Positions 50,510 to 59,183 of a stretch of 64,000 nucleotides of DNA are shown one piece after another. The stretch lies in NCBI RefSeq assembly GCF_008801605.1, contig NZ_VZPJ01000008.1:62001-126000 (forward strand), written 5' to 3'. Position numbers and translations under genes: made by a program. Each line of letters starts with the position of its first letter. The first letter of the stretch is position 1. The DNA comes from Pseudomonas brassicacearum subsp. brassicacearum. Its GTDB lineage: Bacteria; Pseudomonadota; Gammaproteobacteria; Pseudomonadales; Pseudomonadaceae. A model generated the notes under the pieces. That model saw only the letters and a list, made by a program, of their open reading frames with translations. It was not told where the DNA came from and made no database searches.

Positions 50510-51325
50510 TCAAACATCCAATAGCGCACGGGCAAGGGTTTGCAGTTTACGGGTGAGCGGGCCAACCGACCAGCGCGCCGAACCGCATCCGCGTACCGGC
50601 CACACGCCATAAACGCTGTTGCAGACGAAGACTTCATCAGCCTGGTGCAACTGTTCGAGACTGATATCCGTGATTTGCGTGGCGATGCCTTGGGACTTGG
50701 CTTGAAACAATAATTCTGCGCGCATCACGCCGGCCACGCCGCAACGGCTCAGGTCGGCCGTGAACAACACGCCATCGCGCACCAGGAACAGGTTGCTGAA
50801 CACACCTTCGATCACCCGCCCGGACGTATCCAGCATCAAGCCCTCGGCATACTGCCCGTCGCTCCATTCGGCACGAGCCAGCACTTGTTCCAGGCGATTG
50901 AGGTGCTTGAGACCAGCGAGCAAGGGCTGCTCGGACAACCGCACGCTGCAGGGAAACAGAAGAACGCCTTGTTCGGCATGGGCGGCAGGATAAGCGGCTG
51001 GCGGGTTCCCTTGCAGGATGCGTCGGGCCGGGGCCAAGGGATCTGCGGCATAACCGCGCAGACTGTCGCCACGGGTCACGATCAACTTCAGCACGCCGTT
51101 GCCCAGGCACCGGGCATAGGCATTCAGCTCGGTGCTCAACGCGCTCATGTCAACGTTGAGCGCCAACCGCCGGCAACCGGCTTCCAGGCGTTGCAGGTGA
51201 CGGTCCAGCAACACTGGCCCGCCAGCGTGCACGGCGAGGGTTTCGAACAACCCATCGCCGTAAGCCAGGCCACGATCTTTCAGCGACAGGACGTCGGCCG
51301 GCTGACCGTCGACCCAGCTTTCCAT
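50510..51325 (-). CDS. pabC: aminodeoxychorismate lyase
   Basis: A 271-residue fold-type IV PLP enzyme that makes p-aminobenzoate from aminodeoxychorismate for folate. The start at 51325 (MESWVDGQPADVLSLKDRGL) has its ATG in a TGATG overlap with the fabF stop. RGLAYGDGLFETL and the PLP lysine region GLKHLNRLEQVLARAEW (Lys about residue 140) are the family blocks. Lies in the fab cluster as in other proteobacteria. Confidence 0.92.
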   Translation of the reverse strand: MESWVDGQPADVLSLKDRGLAYGDGLFETLAVHAGGPVLLDRHLQRLEAGCRRLALNVDMSALSTELNAYARCLGNGVLKLIVTRGDSLRGYAADPLAPARRILQGNPPAAYPAAHAEQGVLLFPCSVRLSEQPLLAGLKHLNRLEQVLARAEWSDGQYAEGLMLDTSGRVIEGVFSNLFLVRDGVLFTADLSRCGVAGVMRAELLFQAKSQGIATQITDISLEQLHQADEVFVCNSVYGVWPVRGCGSARWSVGPLTRKLQTLARALLDV

Positions 51326-52569
51326 CAACCAGCGAACCGGCGGAACACCAGCGAACCGTTGGTCCCGCCAAAGCCGAAGGAGTTGGACAGCACCACATCG
51401 ATGTCCATGCCGCGGGCAGTGTGCGGCACGAAGTCCAGGTCGCAACCTTCGTCCGGCTCATCGAGGTTGATGGTCGGCGGCGCTGTCTGGCTGTTGATCG
51501 CCAGGACGCTGAAGATCGCTTCCACCGCCCCTGCCGCACCCAGCAGGTGACCGGTCATGGACTTGGTCGAGCTGACCGCCAGCTTGTAGGCGTGCTCGCC
51601 GAACACGGTCTTGATCGCCTGGGCTTCGGCCAGGTCGCCGGCCGGGGTCGAAGTGCCGTGGGCGTTGATGTACTGCACCTGCTCGCCGTTGAGCTTCGCA
51701 TCACGCAAGGCGTTGGCGATGCACCGGGCAGCACCGGCGCCATCGGCCGGTGGCGACGTCATGTGGTACGCATCGCCACTGGTGCCAAAGCCGATCAGTT
51801 CGGCGTAGATGGTCGCGCCGCGCGCCTTGGCGTGTTCCAGTTCTTCGAGCACCAGCGCACCGGCACCGTCGGACAGCACGAAGCCATCGCGGCCCTTGTC
51901 CCACGGCCGGCTCGCACGGGCGGGCTCGTCGTTGCGGGTCGACAGCGCACGGGAAGCGCCAAAGCCACCCATGCCCAGGCCGCAAGCCGCCATCTCTGCG
52001 CCACCGGCAATCATCACGTCGGCTTCGTCGTACATGATGTTGCGCGCGGCCATGCCGATGCAGTGGGTACCGGTGGTGCACGCCGTGGCAATGGCGTAGT
52101 TGGGTCCCTGGGCACCCAGGTGGATGGACAGGAAACCGGAAATCATGTTGATGATCGAGCCCGGCACGAAGAACGGAGAAATCCGTCGCGGCCCCGATTC
52201 GTGCAGCGTGCGGCTGGTTTCTTCGATATTGGTCAAGCCGCCAATACCCGAACCCATGGCCACGCCGATGCGTTCACGGTTGGCGTCGGTGACTTCCAGC
52301 CCGGCGTTGCGCACTGCCTGGAAACCGGCTGCCAAGCCGTATTGAATGAACAGGTCAAGCTTGCGAGCTTCCTTGACCGACAGGTATTCCTCGACATTGA
52401 AGCCCTTTACCGAGCCGCCAAAACGGGTGGAATAGGCAGAAAGGTCGGTGTGTTCGATCAGACCAATGCCACTGCGGCCAGCCAGAATGCCCTGCCAACT
52501 GCTCGGCACATCCGTGCCCAGTGGCGACAACATACCCATACCGGTGACTACGACGCGTCTACGCGACAC
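51325..52569 (-). CDS. fabF: beta-ketoacyl-ACP synthase II
   Basis: A 414-residue condensing enzyme (GTG start, AGGAG ahead). The active Cys is in ATACTTGTHCIG (about residue 164); the histidines are in NAHGTSTPAGD and MTGHLLGAAG (about 305 and 342). It elongates acyl-ACP with malonyl-ACP and favours C16 to C18:1. It starts 108 bp after acpP, with the acpP terminator between them, so it may also have its own promoter. Confidence 0.96.
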   Translation of the reverse strand: MSRRRVVVTGMGMLSPLGTDVPSSWQGILAGRSGIGLIEHTDLSAYSTRFGGSVKGFNVEEYLSVKEARKLDLFIQYGLAAGFQAVRNAGLEVTDANRERIGVAMGSGIGGLTNIEETSRTLHESGPRRISPFFVPGSIINMISGFLSIHLGAQGPNYAIATACTTGTHCIGMAARNIMYDEADVMIAGGAEMAACGLGMGGFGASRALSTRNDEPARASRPWDKGRDGFVLSDGAGALVLEELEHAKARGATIYAELIGFGTSGDAYHMTSPPADGAGAARCIANALRDAKLNGEQVQYINAHGTSTPAGDLAEAQAIKTVFGEHAYKLAVSSTKSMTGHLLGAAGAVEAIFSVLAINSQTAPPTINLDEPDEGCDLDFVPHTARGMDIDVVLSNSFGFGGTNGSLVFRRFAG

Positions 52570-52613
52570 AGCACTCTCCTTTTTCTAATGACGACTTTGC
52601 ATCAGGCCTAAAG

Positions 52614-52648
52614 AAAAAACCGCACGCCGTGATGGCAGTGCGGTTTTT
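52614..52648 (-). terminator. intrinsic terminator downstream of acpP
   Basis: AAAAACCGCAC / GTGCGGTTTTT hairpin with a T-run on both strands, about 30 bp past acpP and 45 bp ahead of fabF. Partial stop here would keep acpP mRNA far above fabF mRNA. Confidence 0.88.
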
Positions 52649-52677
52649 CCATGACAGCTAGCGACGACTAAAAACGA

Positions 52678-52914
52678 TTACGCCTGGTGGCTGGTAACGT
52701 AGTCGATAGCAGCTTGTACAGTAGTGATCTTCTCAGCTTCTTCGTCAGGAATCTCGGTCTCGAATTCCTCTTCCAGAGCCATCACCAGCTCAACAGTGTC
52801 AAGGGAGTCGGCACCCAGGTCTTCAACGAAGGAAGCGGTGTTCACAACTTCTTCTTCTTTAACGCCCAGTTGCTCGGCAACGATTTTCTTGACGCGCTCT
52901 TCGATGGTGCTCAT
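52678..52914 (-). CDS. acpP: acyl carrier protein
   Basis: A 78-residue, very acidic carrier. The phosphopantetheine serine is in DLGADSLDTVELV (about residue 37). It carries growing chains between FabD, FabG, FabF and PlsX, all encoded next to it. The start at 52914 is MSTIEERVKKIVAEQLGV. A 191-bp upstream gap with a hairpin separates it from fabG. Confidence 0.97.
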   Translation of the reverse strand: MSTIEERVKKIVAEQLGVKEEEVVNTASFVEDLGADSLDTVELVMALEEEFETEIPDEEAEKITTVQAAIDYVTSHQA

Positions 52915-52980
52915 ACCTTGTTTTCACTCCTAATGGACAAATTCAGGCAGCTGGCCGGTGGGTAAGTGTATAGAAGAACT

Positions 52981-53000
52981 TTTCGGTTTTTCAACCGAAA
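52981..53000 (-). promoter_or_regulatory. GAAA-capped hairpin in the acpP leader
   Basis: TTTCGGTT-GAAA-AACCGAAA on the minus strand, a perfect 8-bp stem with GAAA loop, ending 66 bp ahead of acpP. It has no strong T-run. Probably an mRNA structural element. Confidence 0.45.
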
Positions 53001-53105
53001 GCTTCACTCCTCAAACCCTGCGGCCCGCCGTCTATAAATTGATTGCAGCTTTATAACGGATTTTAGACAGCTCGTATGACATTTTTTTGAAGCAATCCGT
53101 CACAT

Positions 53106-53849
53106 TTAACTCATGTACATCCCGCCGTTTACCGGGATTGTAGCCCCGGTCACGTATGCCGCACCGTCCGACGCAAGAAAAGCGACCACGGACGCGATTT
53201 CTTGAGCTTGCCCCAGACGACCCAGCGGAATCTGCGTCAACAAGGCTTCACGCTGTGCTTCTGGCAGTTCACGGGTCATGTCGGTGTCGATGAAACCCGG
53301 TGCAACCGAGTTTACCGTAATCGAGCGCGAACCCACTTCACGCGCCAGCGCACGGCTGAAACCTTCCAGACCGGCCTTCGCCGCAGCATAGTTTACTTGG
53401 CCTGCGTTGCCCATGGCACCCACAACCGAACCGATACTGATAATTCGACCCCAGCGAGCCTTGGTCATGCCACGCAAAACGCCCTTGGACAGCCGGTACA
53501 GACTGTTCAGGTTGGTGTCGATCACGTCGAACCATTCGTCATCTTTCATGCGCATCATCAGGTTATCGCGGGTGATACCGGCATTATTGACCAGGATCGC
53601 CGGCGCACCGAACTGCTCCTGAATGCTTGCCAACACCGCCGCAACGGATTCGTCGCTGGTGACGTTCAGCTCCAGGCCGGTGCCTTGGATGCCGTTTTCC
53701 TTCAGGGTCGCAGCGATACGCTCGGCGCCCGAAGCGGAAGTCGCGGTGCCGATAACAATGGCGCCTTGACGACCCAGTTCCAGGGCGATGGCCTGGCCGA
53801 TGCCACGGCTTGCACCGGTCACCAGTGCAACTTTACCTTGCAGACTCAT
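53106..53849 (-). CDS. fabG: 3-oxoacyl-ACP reductase
   Basis: A 247-residue SDR that reduces beta-ketoacyl-ACP with NADPH. GASRGIG at residues 12-18, NNAG about 86, and the catalytic set Ser in SIGSVVGAMG, Tyr and Lys in VNYAAAKAG (about 151-155). It starts 15 bp after fabD. Confidence 0.95.
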   Translation of the reverse strand: MSLQGKVALVTGASRGIGQAIALELGRQGAIVIGTATSASGAERIAATLKENGIQGTGLELNVTSDESVAAVLASIQEQFGAPAILVNNAGITRDNLMMRMKDDEWFDVIDTNLNSLYRLSKGVLRGMTKARWGRIISIGSVVGAMGNAGQVNYAAAKAGLEGFSRALAREVGSRSITVNSVAPGFIDTDMTRELPEAQREALLTQIPLGRLGQAQEIASVVAFLASDGAAYVTGATIPVNGGMYMS

Positions 53850-53864
53850 GCAAGCTTCTCCTGT

Positions 53865-54803
53865 TCAGGCCTGCGCTGCACGGGCGGCAGCGAAGGCGTC
53901 TGGGGTGTTGAGGTTGGAAGTCGACACGCCTTCGGCGCAGCGTTTGTTCAGGCCTGCCAGCACTTTGCCAGGGCCGCATTCGACCAGCTCGGTCGCGCCC
54001 TTGGCCGCCAGGGTCTGCACCGATTCGACCCAGCGAACCGGCTTGTAGAGTTGCTCCAGCAGATCACGCTTGAGGGTCTCGAGATCCGGCGCCACGTTGG
54101 CGCTGACGTTCTGCACCACGGGAATCTGCGGGGCCTGCCAGTCGATGGCGGCGATGGATTCGGCAAAGCGCTCGGCAGCCGGACGCATCAGTTCGCAGTG
54201 CGACGGCACGCTGACCGGCAGTGGCATGGCGCGCTTGGCGCCACGGGCCTTGCAGCCCTCGATGGCGCGCTCGACAGCGGCCTTGGCACCGGCGATGACC
54301 ACTTGGCCCGGGGAGTTGAAGTTCACCGCACTGACCACATCGCCTTGCGCCGCTTCGGCACAGGCGGCCAGCACATCGGCGTCTTCCAGGCCGAGGATCG
54401 CGGCCATGCCGCCCTGCCCGGCCGGAACCGCTTCCTGCATCAACTGGCCACGACGCTCCACCAACTTCACCGCGTCGCCCAGGCTCAGGCTGCCAGCGGC
54501 TACGAGGGCGCTGTATTCGCCCAGGCTGTGACCGGCGACGAATGCCGGACGCGCGCCGCCTTCAGCCAGCCACAGGCGCCACAATGCGATAGAGGCGGTC
54601 AGGATGGCCGGTTGGGTTTTATCGGTTTGATTGAGGCGCTCTTCCGGCCCTTGCTGGGTCAGTGCCCAGAGGTCATAGCCGAGCGCATCGGAAGCTTCTT
54701 TGAATGTTTCGAGGATCAGCGGGTATTGCGCGCCCAGCTCGGCCAGCATGCCGAGGGACTGCGAGCCCTGTCCTGGAAAGACGAATGCGAGGGAAGCAGA
54801 CAT
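53865..54803 (-). CDS. fabD: malonyl-CoA:ACP transacylase
   Basis: A 312-residue acyltransferase loading malonate on AcpP. It begins with FVFPGQGSQSLGML (residues 8-21). The catalytic Ser is in GHSLGEYSALVAAG (about 92) and the His in SVPSHCELM (about 201). It is 124 bp after plsX, with a possible weak attenuator between. Confidence 0.95.
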   Translation of the reverse strand: MSASLAFVFPGQGSQSLGMLAELGAQYPLILETFKEASDALGYDLWALTQQGPEERLNQTDKTQPAILTASIALWRLWLAEGGARPAFVAGHSLGEYSALVAAGSLSLGDAVKLVERRGQLMQEAVPAGQGGMAAILGLEDADVLAACAEAAQGDVVSAVNFNSPGQVVIAGAKAAVERAIEGCKARGAKRAMPLPVSVPSHCELMRPAAERFAESIAAIDWQAPQIPVVQNVSANVAPDLETLKRDLLEQLYKPVRWVESVQTLAAKGATELVECGPGKVLAGLNKRCAEGVSTSNLNTPDAFAAARAAQA

Positions 54804-54833
54804 GAAAACAAAGCCCCTAATGATCTTGTCGTC

Positions 54834-54857
54834 AAAAATTGACGCCCCTGGGGGCGC
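54834..54857 (-). terminator. possible weak attenuator between plsX and fabD
   Basis: CGCCC/GGGCG stem (54843-54856) followed by TCAATTTTT on the minus strand, upstream of the fabD start. Short stem, so weak. Confidence 0.35.
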
Positions 54858-54926
54858 TAGGAAACTGAGAGTTGGATGGCGGCTTGAACCGACCGGTCAC
54901 ATTTAAGCATTGTCGGACGAAAACGC

Positions 54927-55937
54927 CTAAGTTAACAAATCCTCGAGGCGACCATGCAGGCGCTCCGGCAGGTTTTCCTGGATCTCGATCACCGCTCGGT
55001 TGATCGCGCTCTGGAAACCCTGCACGCCCGCCGAACCATGGCTCTTGATCACGATCCCCTGCAACCCGAGAAAACTCGCACCGTTATGCCGCGCCGGCGC
55101 CAGGTCGGCCTGCAACCGACGCATCAACGGCAACGCCAAGGCGCCGACTACCCGCGAGGCCAAGCTTTGCTTGAACAAAGTCTCGATACGCTGGCCGATC
55201 ATGGTGGCCAGGCCTTCGCTGGACTTGAGCAGGATATTGCCGACGAAGCCATCACACACCACCACATCGGCCTCGCCACGGTACAAGCCATCGCCTTCGA
55301 CGAAGCCGATGTAGTTGATGCCGCGCGCGCCCTGCAGCAGCGTGGCCGCCAGCTTGACCTGCTGGTTGCCCTTGATGTCTTCGGTGCCGATGTTCAGCAA
55401 CGCCACACGCGGGCGCACGATGCCCAGGGTTTCTGCCGCGACCGAGCCCATCACCGCAAATTGCAGCAAATGCTCGGCACTGCAATCGACGTTGGCCCCC
55501 AGGTCGAGCAACTGACAAAACCCACGCTGGGTCGGGATCGCCGCCACCATCGCGGGCCGGTCGATACCCGGCAAGGTCTTGAGCACGTAGCGCGACAGCG
55601 CCATCAGCGCGCCGGTATTGCCAGCGCTGACGCATGCCTGGACCTTGCCATCGCGCAGCAGCTCAAGGGCCACCCGCATCGAAGCGTCGGGCTTGCCGCG
55701 CAAGGCCTGGGCCGGCTTTTCGTCCATGGTGATGATTTCGGACGCTGGGGCAATAGTCAGGCGCGCGCGATCGACAGCCGATTGGCCGCTGAGCATTTCT
55801 TCCAGGAGGGAGGGTTGACCGACGAGGGTCAGGTGCAGCGAGGGTGTAGCATTCAGACAAGCGAGGCTGGCCTGAACAATGCTGCGGGGACCGAAGTCCC
55901 CGCCCATTGCGTCAATCGCGATGACTTGAGCGGACAA
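54927..55937 (-). CDS. plsX: phosphate acyltransferase
   Basis: A 336-residue enzyme that makes acyl-phosphate from acyl-ACP for phospholipid synthesis. The frame opens with a TTG (55937) directly after rpmF with a 4-bp gap: MSAQVIAIDAMGGDFGPRSI. Blocks VSAGNTGALMALSRYVLK and DGFVGNILLKSSEGLATMI are typical. It supplies the step that PlsY and PlsC continue, and a PlsC-like gene is at 4233. Confidence 0.94.
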   Translation of the reverse strand: MSAQVIAIDAMGGDFGPRSIVQASLACLNATPSLHLTLVGQPSLLEEMLSGQSAVDRARLTIAPASEIITMDEKPAQALRGKPDASMRVALELLRDGKVQACVSAGNTGALMALSRYVLKTLPGIDRPAMVAAIPTQRGFCQLLDLGANVDCSAEHLLQFAVMGSVAAETLGIVRPRVALLNIGTEDIKGNQQVKLAATLLQGARGINYIGFVEGDGLYRGEADVVVCDGFVGNILLKSSEGLATMIGQRIETLFKQSLASRVVGALALPLMRRLQADLAPARHNGASFLGLQGIVIKSHGSAGVQGFQSAINRAVIEIQENLPERLHGRLEDLLT

Positions 55938-55941
55938 GTGA

Positions 55942-56124
55942 TTACTCGTCAGCGCCCTTGTCGATCACTTTACGGCCACGGTATACGCCTTCTGGCGATA
56001 CGTGGTGACGCAGGTGAACTTCACCAGTGGTTTTTTCTACGGACAGGGTGCTAGCCTCGAGAGCGTCGTGCGAACGGCGCATGTCACGGGCAGAGCGGGA
56101 TTTTTTGTTCTGCTGAACAGCCAT
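55942..56124 (-). CDS. rpmF: 50S ribosomal protein L32
   Basis: A 60-residue ribosomal protein, starting [20 protein letters not shown], the classical beginning. The last third has CH-free [17 protein letters not shown]; like other L32 forms of this group it lacks a zinc-binding cysteine set. It is between yceD (13 bp upstream) and plsX. Confidence 0.97.
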
Positions 56125-56137
56125 AATTGATTAACTC

Positions 56138-56665
56138 CTAAACGTTTGGGTCACGCTTTAACTGCGCCAATACACTGAACGGGTTGGACCGCGTTACCTC
56201 GTCCTCGCTCGGTTCGGGCTCATCTGCTCCCGCCGGCTGCTGGCATTCTTCCGGATGATGAGCAGGCACAATGGGCAAGGCGAGCAGAAGCTCCTCCTCG
56301 ATCAGTGACTGCAGATCCAATGGATCTTCGCCCAGTTCCAGCACGTCATAACCTTTCGGCAACGACTGGGTATTCGCACCCTCCTTCACCACGGCGTAAC
56401 TGCACTCGCTGTGGATCGGCAGGGTGACCAGCTCAAGACAACGCTGGCAAACCATTTTGACTTCAGTGTCGATAAAGCTGTGGATAACCACAGATTTACG
56501 TTCATCTCGTTCAAAAACGAATTTGGCCTGGACCGTACCGACATCGTCGGAAAGCGGGTCGCAGAGTCTCTTCAAATCGGCCAGCAGCAGTTCACCTTGA
56601 AGGGTGGTGCCACGGTCAGCCAATTTGCGCGGGTCAACGTGAGGTGGAATCGGGTCATTCAACAT
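56138..56665 (-). CDS. yceD: YceD/DUF177 23S rRNA accumulation protein
   Basis: A 175-residue protein. It holds one CxxC (VCQRCLELV about residue 75) and the YAVVKEGANTQSLPKGYDVL block of DUF177. In bacteria it helps 23S rRNA accumulate and is nearly always next to rpmF, as here. It is divergent from the maf gene, with 105 bp between. Confidence 0.92.
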   Translation of the reverse strand: MLNDPIPPHVDPRKLADRGTTLQGELLLADLKRLCDPLSDDVGTVQAKFVFERDERKSVVIHSFIDTEVKMVCQRCLELVTLPIHSECSYAVVKEGANTQSLPKGYDVLELGEDPLDLQSLIEEELLLALPIVPAHHPEECQQPAGADEPEPSEDEVTRSNPFSVLAQLKRDPNV

Positions 56666-56770
56666 AGGCGCAGCATTATAGGGATGCCCCCGGCCATGTC
56701 AAAGGAAATTCAGCCCTGTCCGTCACTTGCGCGCCTCGCTAGAATTCAGCCCTGCCTTTTGGAGCCGCCC

Positions 56771-57349
56771 ATGCTGCCTTTATTACTTGCCTCAAGCTCG
56801 GTCTATCGCCGGGAATTGCTTGCCCGCCTGGGACTGCCGTTCGTCTGCTGCTCACCCGACATCGACGAAAGCCATCGCCCCGGCGAGCCCGCCCTTGAAC
56901 TGGTCAAGCGCCTGGCCCGGGAAAAAGCCCTGGCACTGGCCGACAGCCACCCGGCGCACCTGATCATCGGTTCAGACCAGGTCGCCGTGCTCGGCGAACG
57001 CATCCTGGGCAAGCCTCACACCTTCGAGAACGCTCGCGAGCAACTGCTGGCTGCCAGCGGCACCAAGGTCACGTTCCTGACCGGCCTGGCACTGCTCAAC
57101 AGCCAGACCGGCACCTGCCAGGTCGACTGCATTCCGTTTACCGTCACCATGCGCACCCTGGACCCAGAGCGCGTCGAACGCTACCTGCGGGCCGAGCAGC
57201 CTTACGACTGCGCCGGCAGCTTCAAGGCCGAAGGACTTGGCGTGAGCCTGTTCCAGAGCACCGAAGGGCCAGACGCCACCAGCCTGATCGGCCTGCCACT
57301 GATTCGTCTTGTGGATATGTTGCTGGCCGAGGGCGTGCAGGTTCCCTGA
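56771..57349 (+). CDS. Maf-family nucleotide pyrophosphatase (YceF type)
   Basis: A 192-residue Maf protein. The start at 56771 (MLPLLLASSSVYRRELLARL) keeps the catalytic-site opening; the SxxR region is followed by SPDIDESH and IGSDQVAVL (Asp, general base). YceF-type Maf proteins hydrolyse m7GTP and modified nucleotides, to keep them out of RNA. GGAG lies 7 bases ahead. Confidence 0.92.
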   Translation: MLPLLLASSSVYRRELLARLGLPFVCCSPDIDESHRPGEPALELVKRLAREKALALADSHPAHLIIGSDQVAVLGERILGKPHTFENAREQLLAASGTKVTFLTGLALLNSQTGTCQVDCIPFTVTMRTLDPERVERYLRAEQPYDCAGSFKAEGLGVSLFQSTEGPDATSLIGLPLIRLVDMLLAEGVQVP

Positions 57350-57383
57350 TCCAACATACAATGTGTGGCGAAGGAATTCATTT

Positions 57384-57470
57384 GTGGGAGCAAGGCTTGC
57401 CCGCGATGCAGGCCCGTGATGATACAGGCCAGCCGAGTTATCGCTCATCGCGAGCAAGCTTTGCTCCCAC
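57384..57470. repeat. REPIN
   Basis: GTGGGAGCAAGGCTTGCCCG and its complement at both ends of an 87-bp element, between the convergent maf and sppA genes. Confidence 0.92.
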
Positions 57471-57510
57471 GGCAATCTCCTCACCACAGAAGATCGCGCG
57501 AAACGAGGAG

Positions 57511-58500
57511 CTAGCGCAACGTCGGCCCCTGGAAGCCCATCCACATCGCCAGATGCTCGGCGATGCTTGCCCCCAGCTTTTTCGAGAAGCGATCGAACGG
57601 TGACTCTTCGATCGTGAAGTCCACCAGGTCCTTCTGACCGATCACATCCCGCGCCACCGAACTGGCACTGCCCAAGCCGTCGATCAGGCCCAGCGGCAAT
57701 GCCTGCTCCCCCGACCAGACCAGCCCGGAGAACAGCTCCGGATGCTCCTTGTCCTTCAGGCGCTCGCCTCGGCCCTTCTTGACGCTGGCAATGAATTGCT
57801 TGTGAGTGGTGTCGAGCACGCTCTGCCAAAAAGCGGTTTCTTCAGGCTTTTGCGGCTGGAACGGATCAAGGAAGGATTTATGCTCGCCGGATGTATACAC
57901 ACGACGCTCCACGCCCAGTTTCTCCATGGTCCCGACAAAGCCATAGCCGGCCGCTGTCACACCAATGGAGCCCACCAGGCTGGCCTTGTCGGCATAGATC
58001 TGGTCCGCCGCACTGGCAATGTAATAGGCACCGGAAGCACCGAGATCGGAAATGACCGCATACACCTTGATATCCGGGTGCAATGCGCGCAACCGCACGA
58101 TCTCGTCGTAGACGTATCCCGATTGCACCGGGCTACCGCCGGGACTGTTGATGCGCAGCACCACGCCCTTGACCTTCGAGTCCTCGAAGGCGGCCCGCAG
58201 GCTACCGACAATGTTGTCGGCACTGGCAGGCTCTTTGTCGGCGATCATGCCCTCGATATTGATCAAGGCGGTGTATGCCGAGCCGGCGACAGCGCTTTTC
58301 TCCATATCCATCAGCGGCGTGAACAGCGCCAATGCAACAAAGAGATAAGTAAAGGTCAGCAATTTGAAGAAAATACCCCAGCGACGGGAGCGACGCTGTT
58401 CCTGCACGCTGGCGAGCAAGGTTGTTTCCAACAGCTTCCAGCTTTTGTCATCCCCGCTCTCGGCGCTCGCCTTGACAGGTGCTTTCCATTCATCGGTCAT
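57511..58500 (-). CDS. sppA: signal peptide peptidase, short form
   Basis: A 329-residue membrane serine protease. One membrane helix lies at about residues 43-63 (FFKLLTFTYLFVALALFTPL). The catalytic Ser is in SDLGASGAYYIA and the Lys in YADKASLVGSIGV (about 167 and 183). The short form has one protease domain, unlike the 67-kDa E. coli protein. It cuts leftover signal peptides in the inner membrane. It is 20 bp after the HAD gene. Confidence 0.93.
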   Translation of the reverse strand: MTDEWKAPVKASAESGDDKSWKLLETTLLASVQEQRRSRRWGIFFKLLTFTYLFVALALFTPLMDMEKSAVAGSAYTALINIEGMIADKEPASADNIVGSLRAAFEDSKVKGVVLRINSPGGSPVQSGYVYDEIVRLRALHPDIKVYAVISDLGASGAYYIASAADQIYADKASLVGSIGVTAAGYGFVGTMEKLGVERRVYTSGEHKSFLDPFQPQKPEETAFWQSVLDTTHKQFIASVKKGRGERLKDKEHPELFSGLVWSGEQALPLGLIDGLGSASSVARDVIGQKDLVDFTIEESPFDRFSKKLGASIAEHLAMWMGFQGPTLR

Positions 58501-58520
58501 GCGTGAATCCCCAGCAAAAC

Positions 58521-59183
58521 TTAAAGAGCCCGCTGGCTCAGCCAGGCGTGCAACTCAGGAAAATGATCAATGGCCAGTCGCGGCTCGAATGCCCGCAGTG
58601 CCTCGATCGTTTGAGCGCCGTAGCTGACCGCCACCGAGCCCATGCCGGCGTTGCGCGCCATCTGCAGGTCGAATGACGAATCCCCCACCATCAGCGCCTC
58701 ATCCGGCCGCACGTTGCAATGCGCCAGGATCTGCTCGAGCATCAGCGGATGCGGCTTGCTGGCGGTTTCATCCGCGGCACGGGTGATATCGAAATAATCC
58801 TCCCAGCCATGGGACTTGAGCACTCGATCCAGCCCGCGACGAGCCTTGCCGGTCGCGACAGCCAGGTGATAGCCCTCGGTACGCAGAGCCTCCAGCGTAC
58901 CCGCCACGCCATCGAACAATGGTGAAGGCTCGGCGTCCAGCGCGATATAGTGATCGGCGTAATGCTGGCGAAAAACCACCAGCTCACTGTCGTCAATTTC
59001 CGGATACAGGCTGCGAATGGCTTCTGGCAACCCGAGACCGATGATGCCTTTCACCGCCAAGTCGTCGCACCGGGCAAACGCCATACGGTCCGAGGCGACA
59101 TGCATCGCCTCCACGATCCGACCAATGGAGTTGGCCAGAGTGCCGTCCCAATCGAAGATCAGCAGCTTGTAGTCAGGATGCAC
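58521..59183 (-). CDS. HAD-family phosphatase
   Basis: A 220-residue HAD hydrolase (GTG start). It holds FDWDGTLANSIG (nucleophile Asp about residue 10), ATGKARRGLDR, SKPHPLMLEQIL (Lys) and VGDSSFDLQMARNAG. A phosphoglycolate phosphatase-like enzyme by family; the substrate is unknown. It overlaps rluC by 11 bp and is read in the same direction as sppA. Confidence 0.92.
   Translation of the reverse strand: MHPDYKLLIFDWDGTLANSIGRIVEAMHVASDRMAFARCDDLAVKGIIGLGLPEAIRSLYPEIDDSELVVFRQHYADHYIALDAEPSPLFDGVAGTLEALRTEGYHLAVATGKARRGLDRVLKSHGWEDYFDITRAADETASKPHPLMLEQILAHCNVRPDEALMVGDSSFDLQMARNAGMGSVAVSYGAQTIEALRAFEPRLAIDHFPELHAWLSQRAL

Noticed and set aside
53202..54842. A 546-codon plus-strand frame across fabG and fabD
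   Set aside because: It crosses two well-defined minus-strand genes and is His/Gln/Arg-rich, so is antisense noise.
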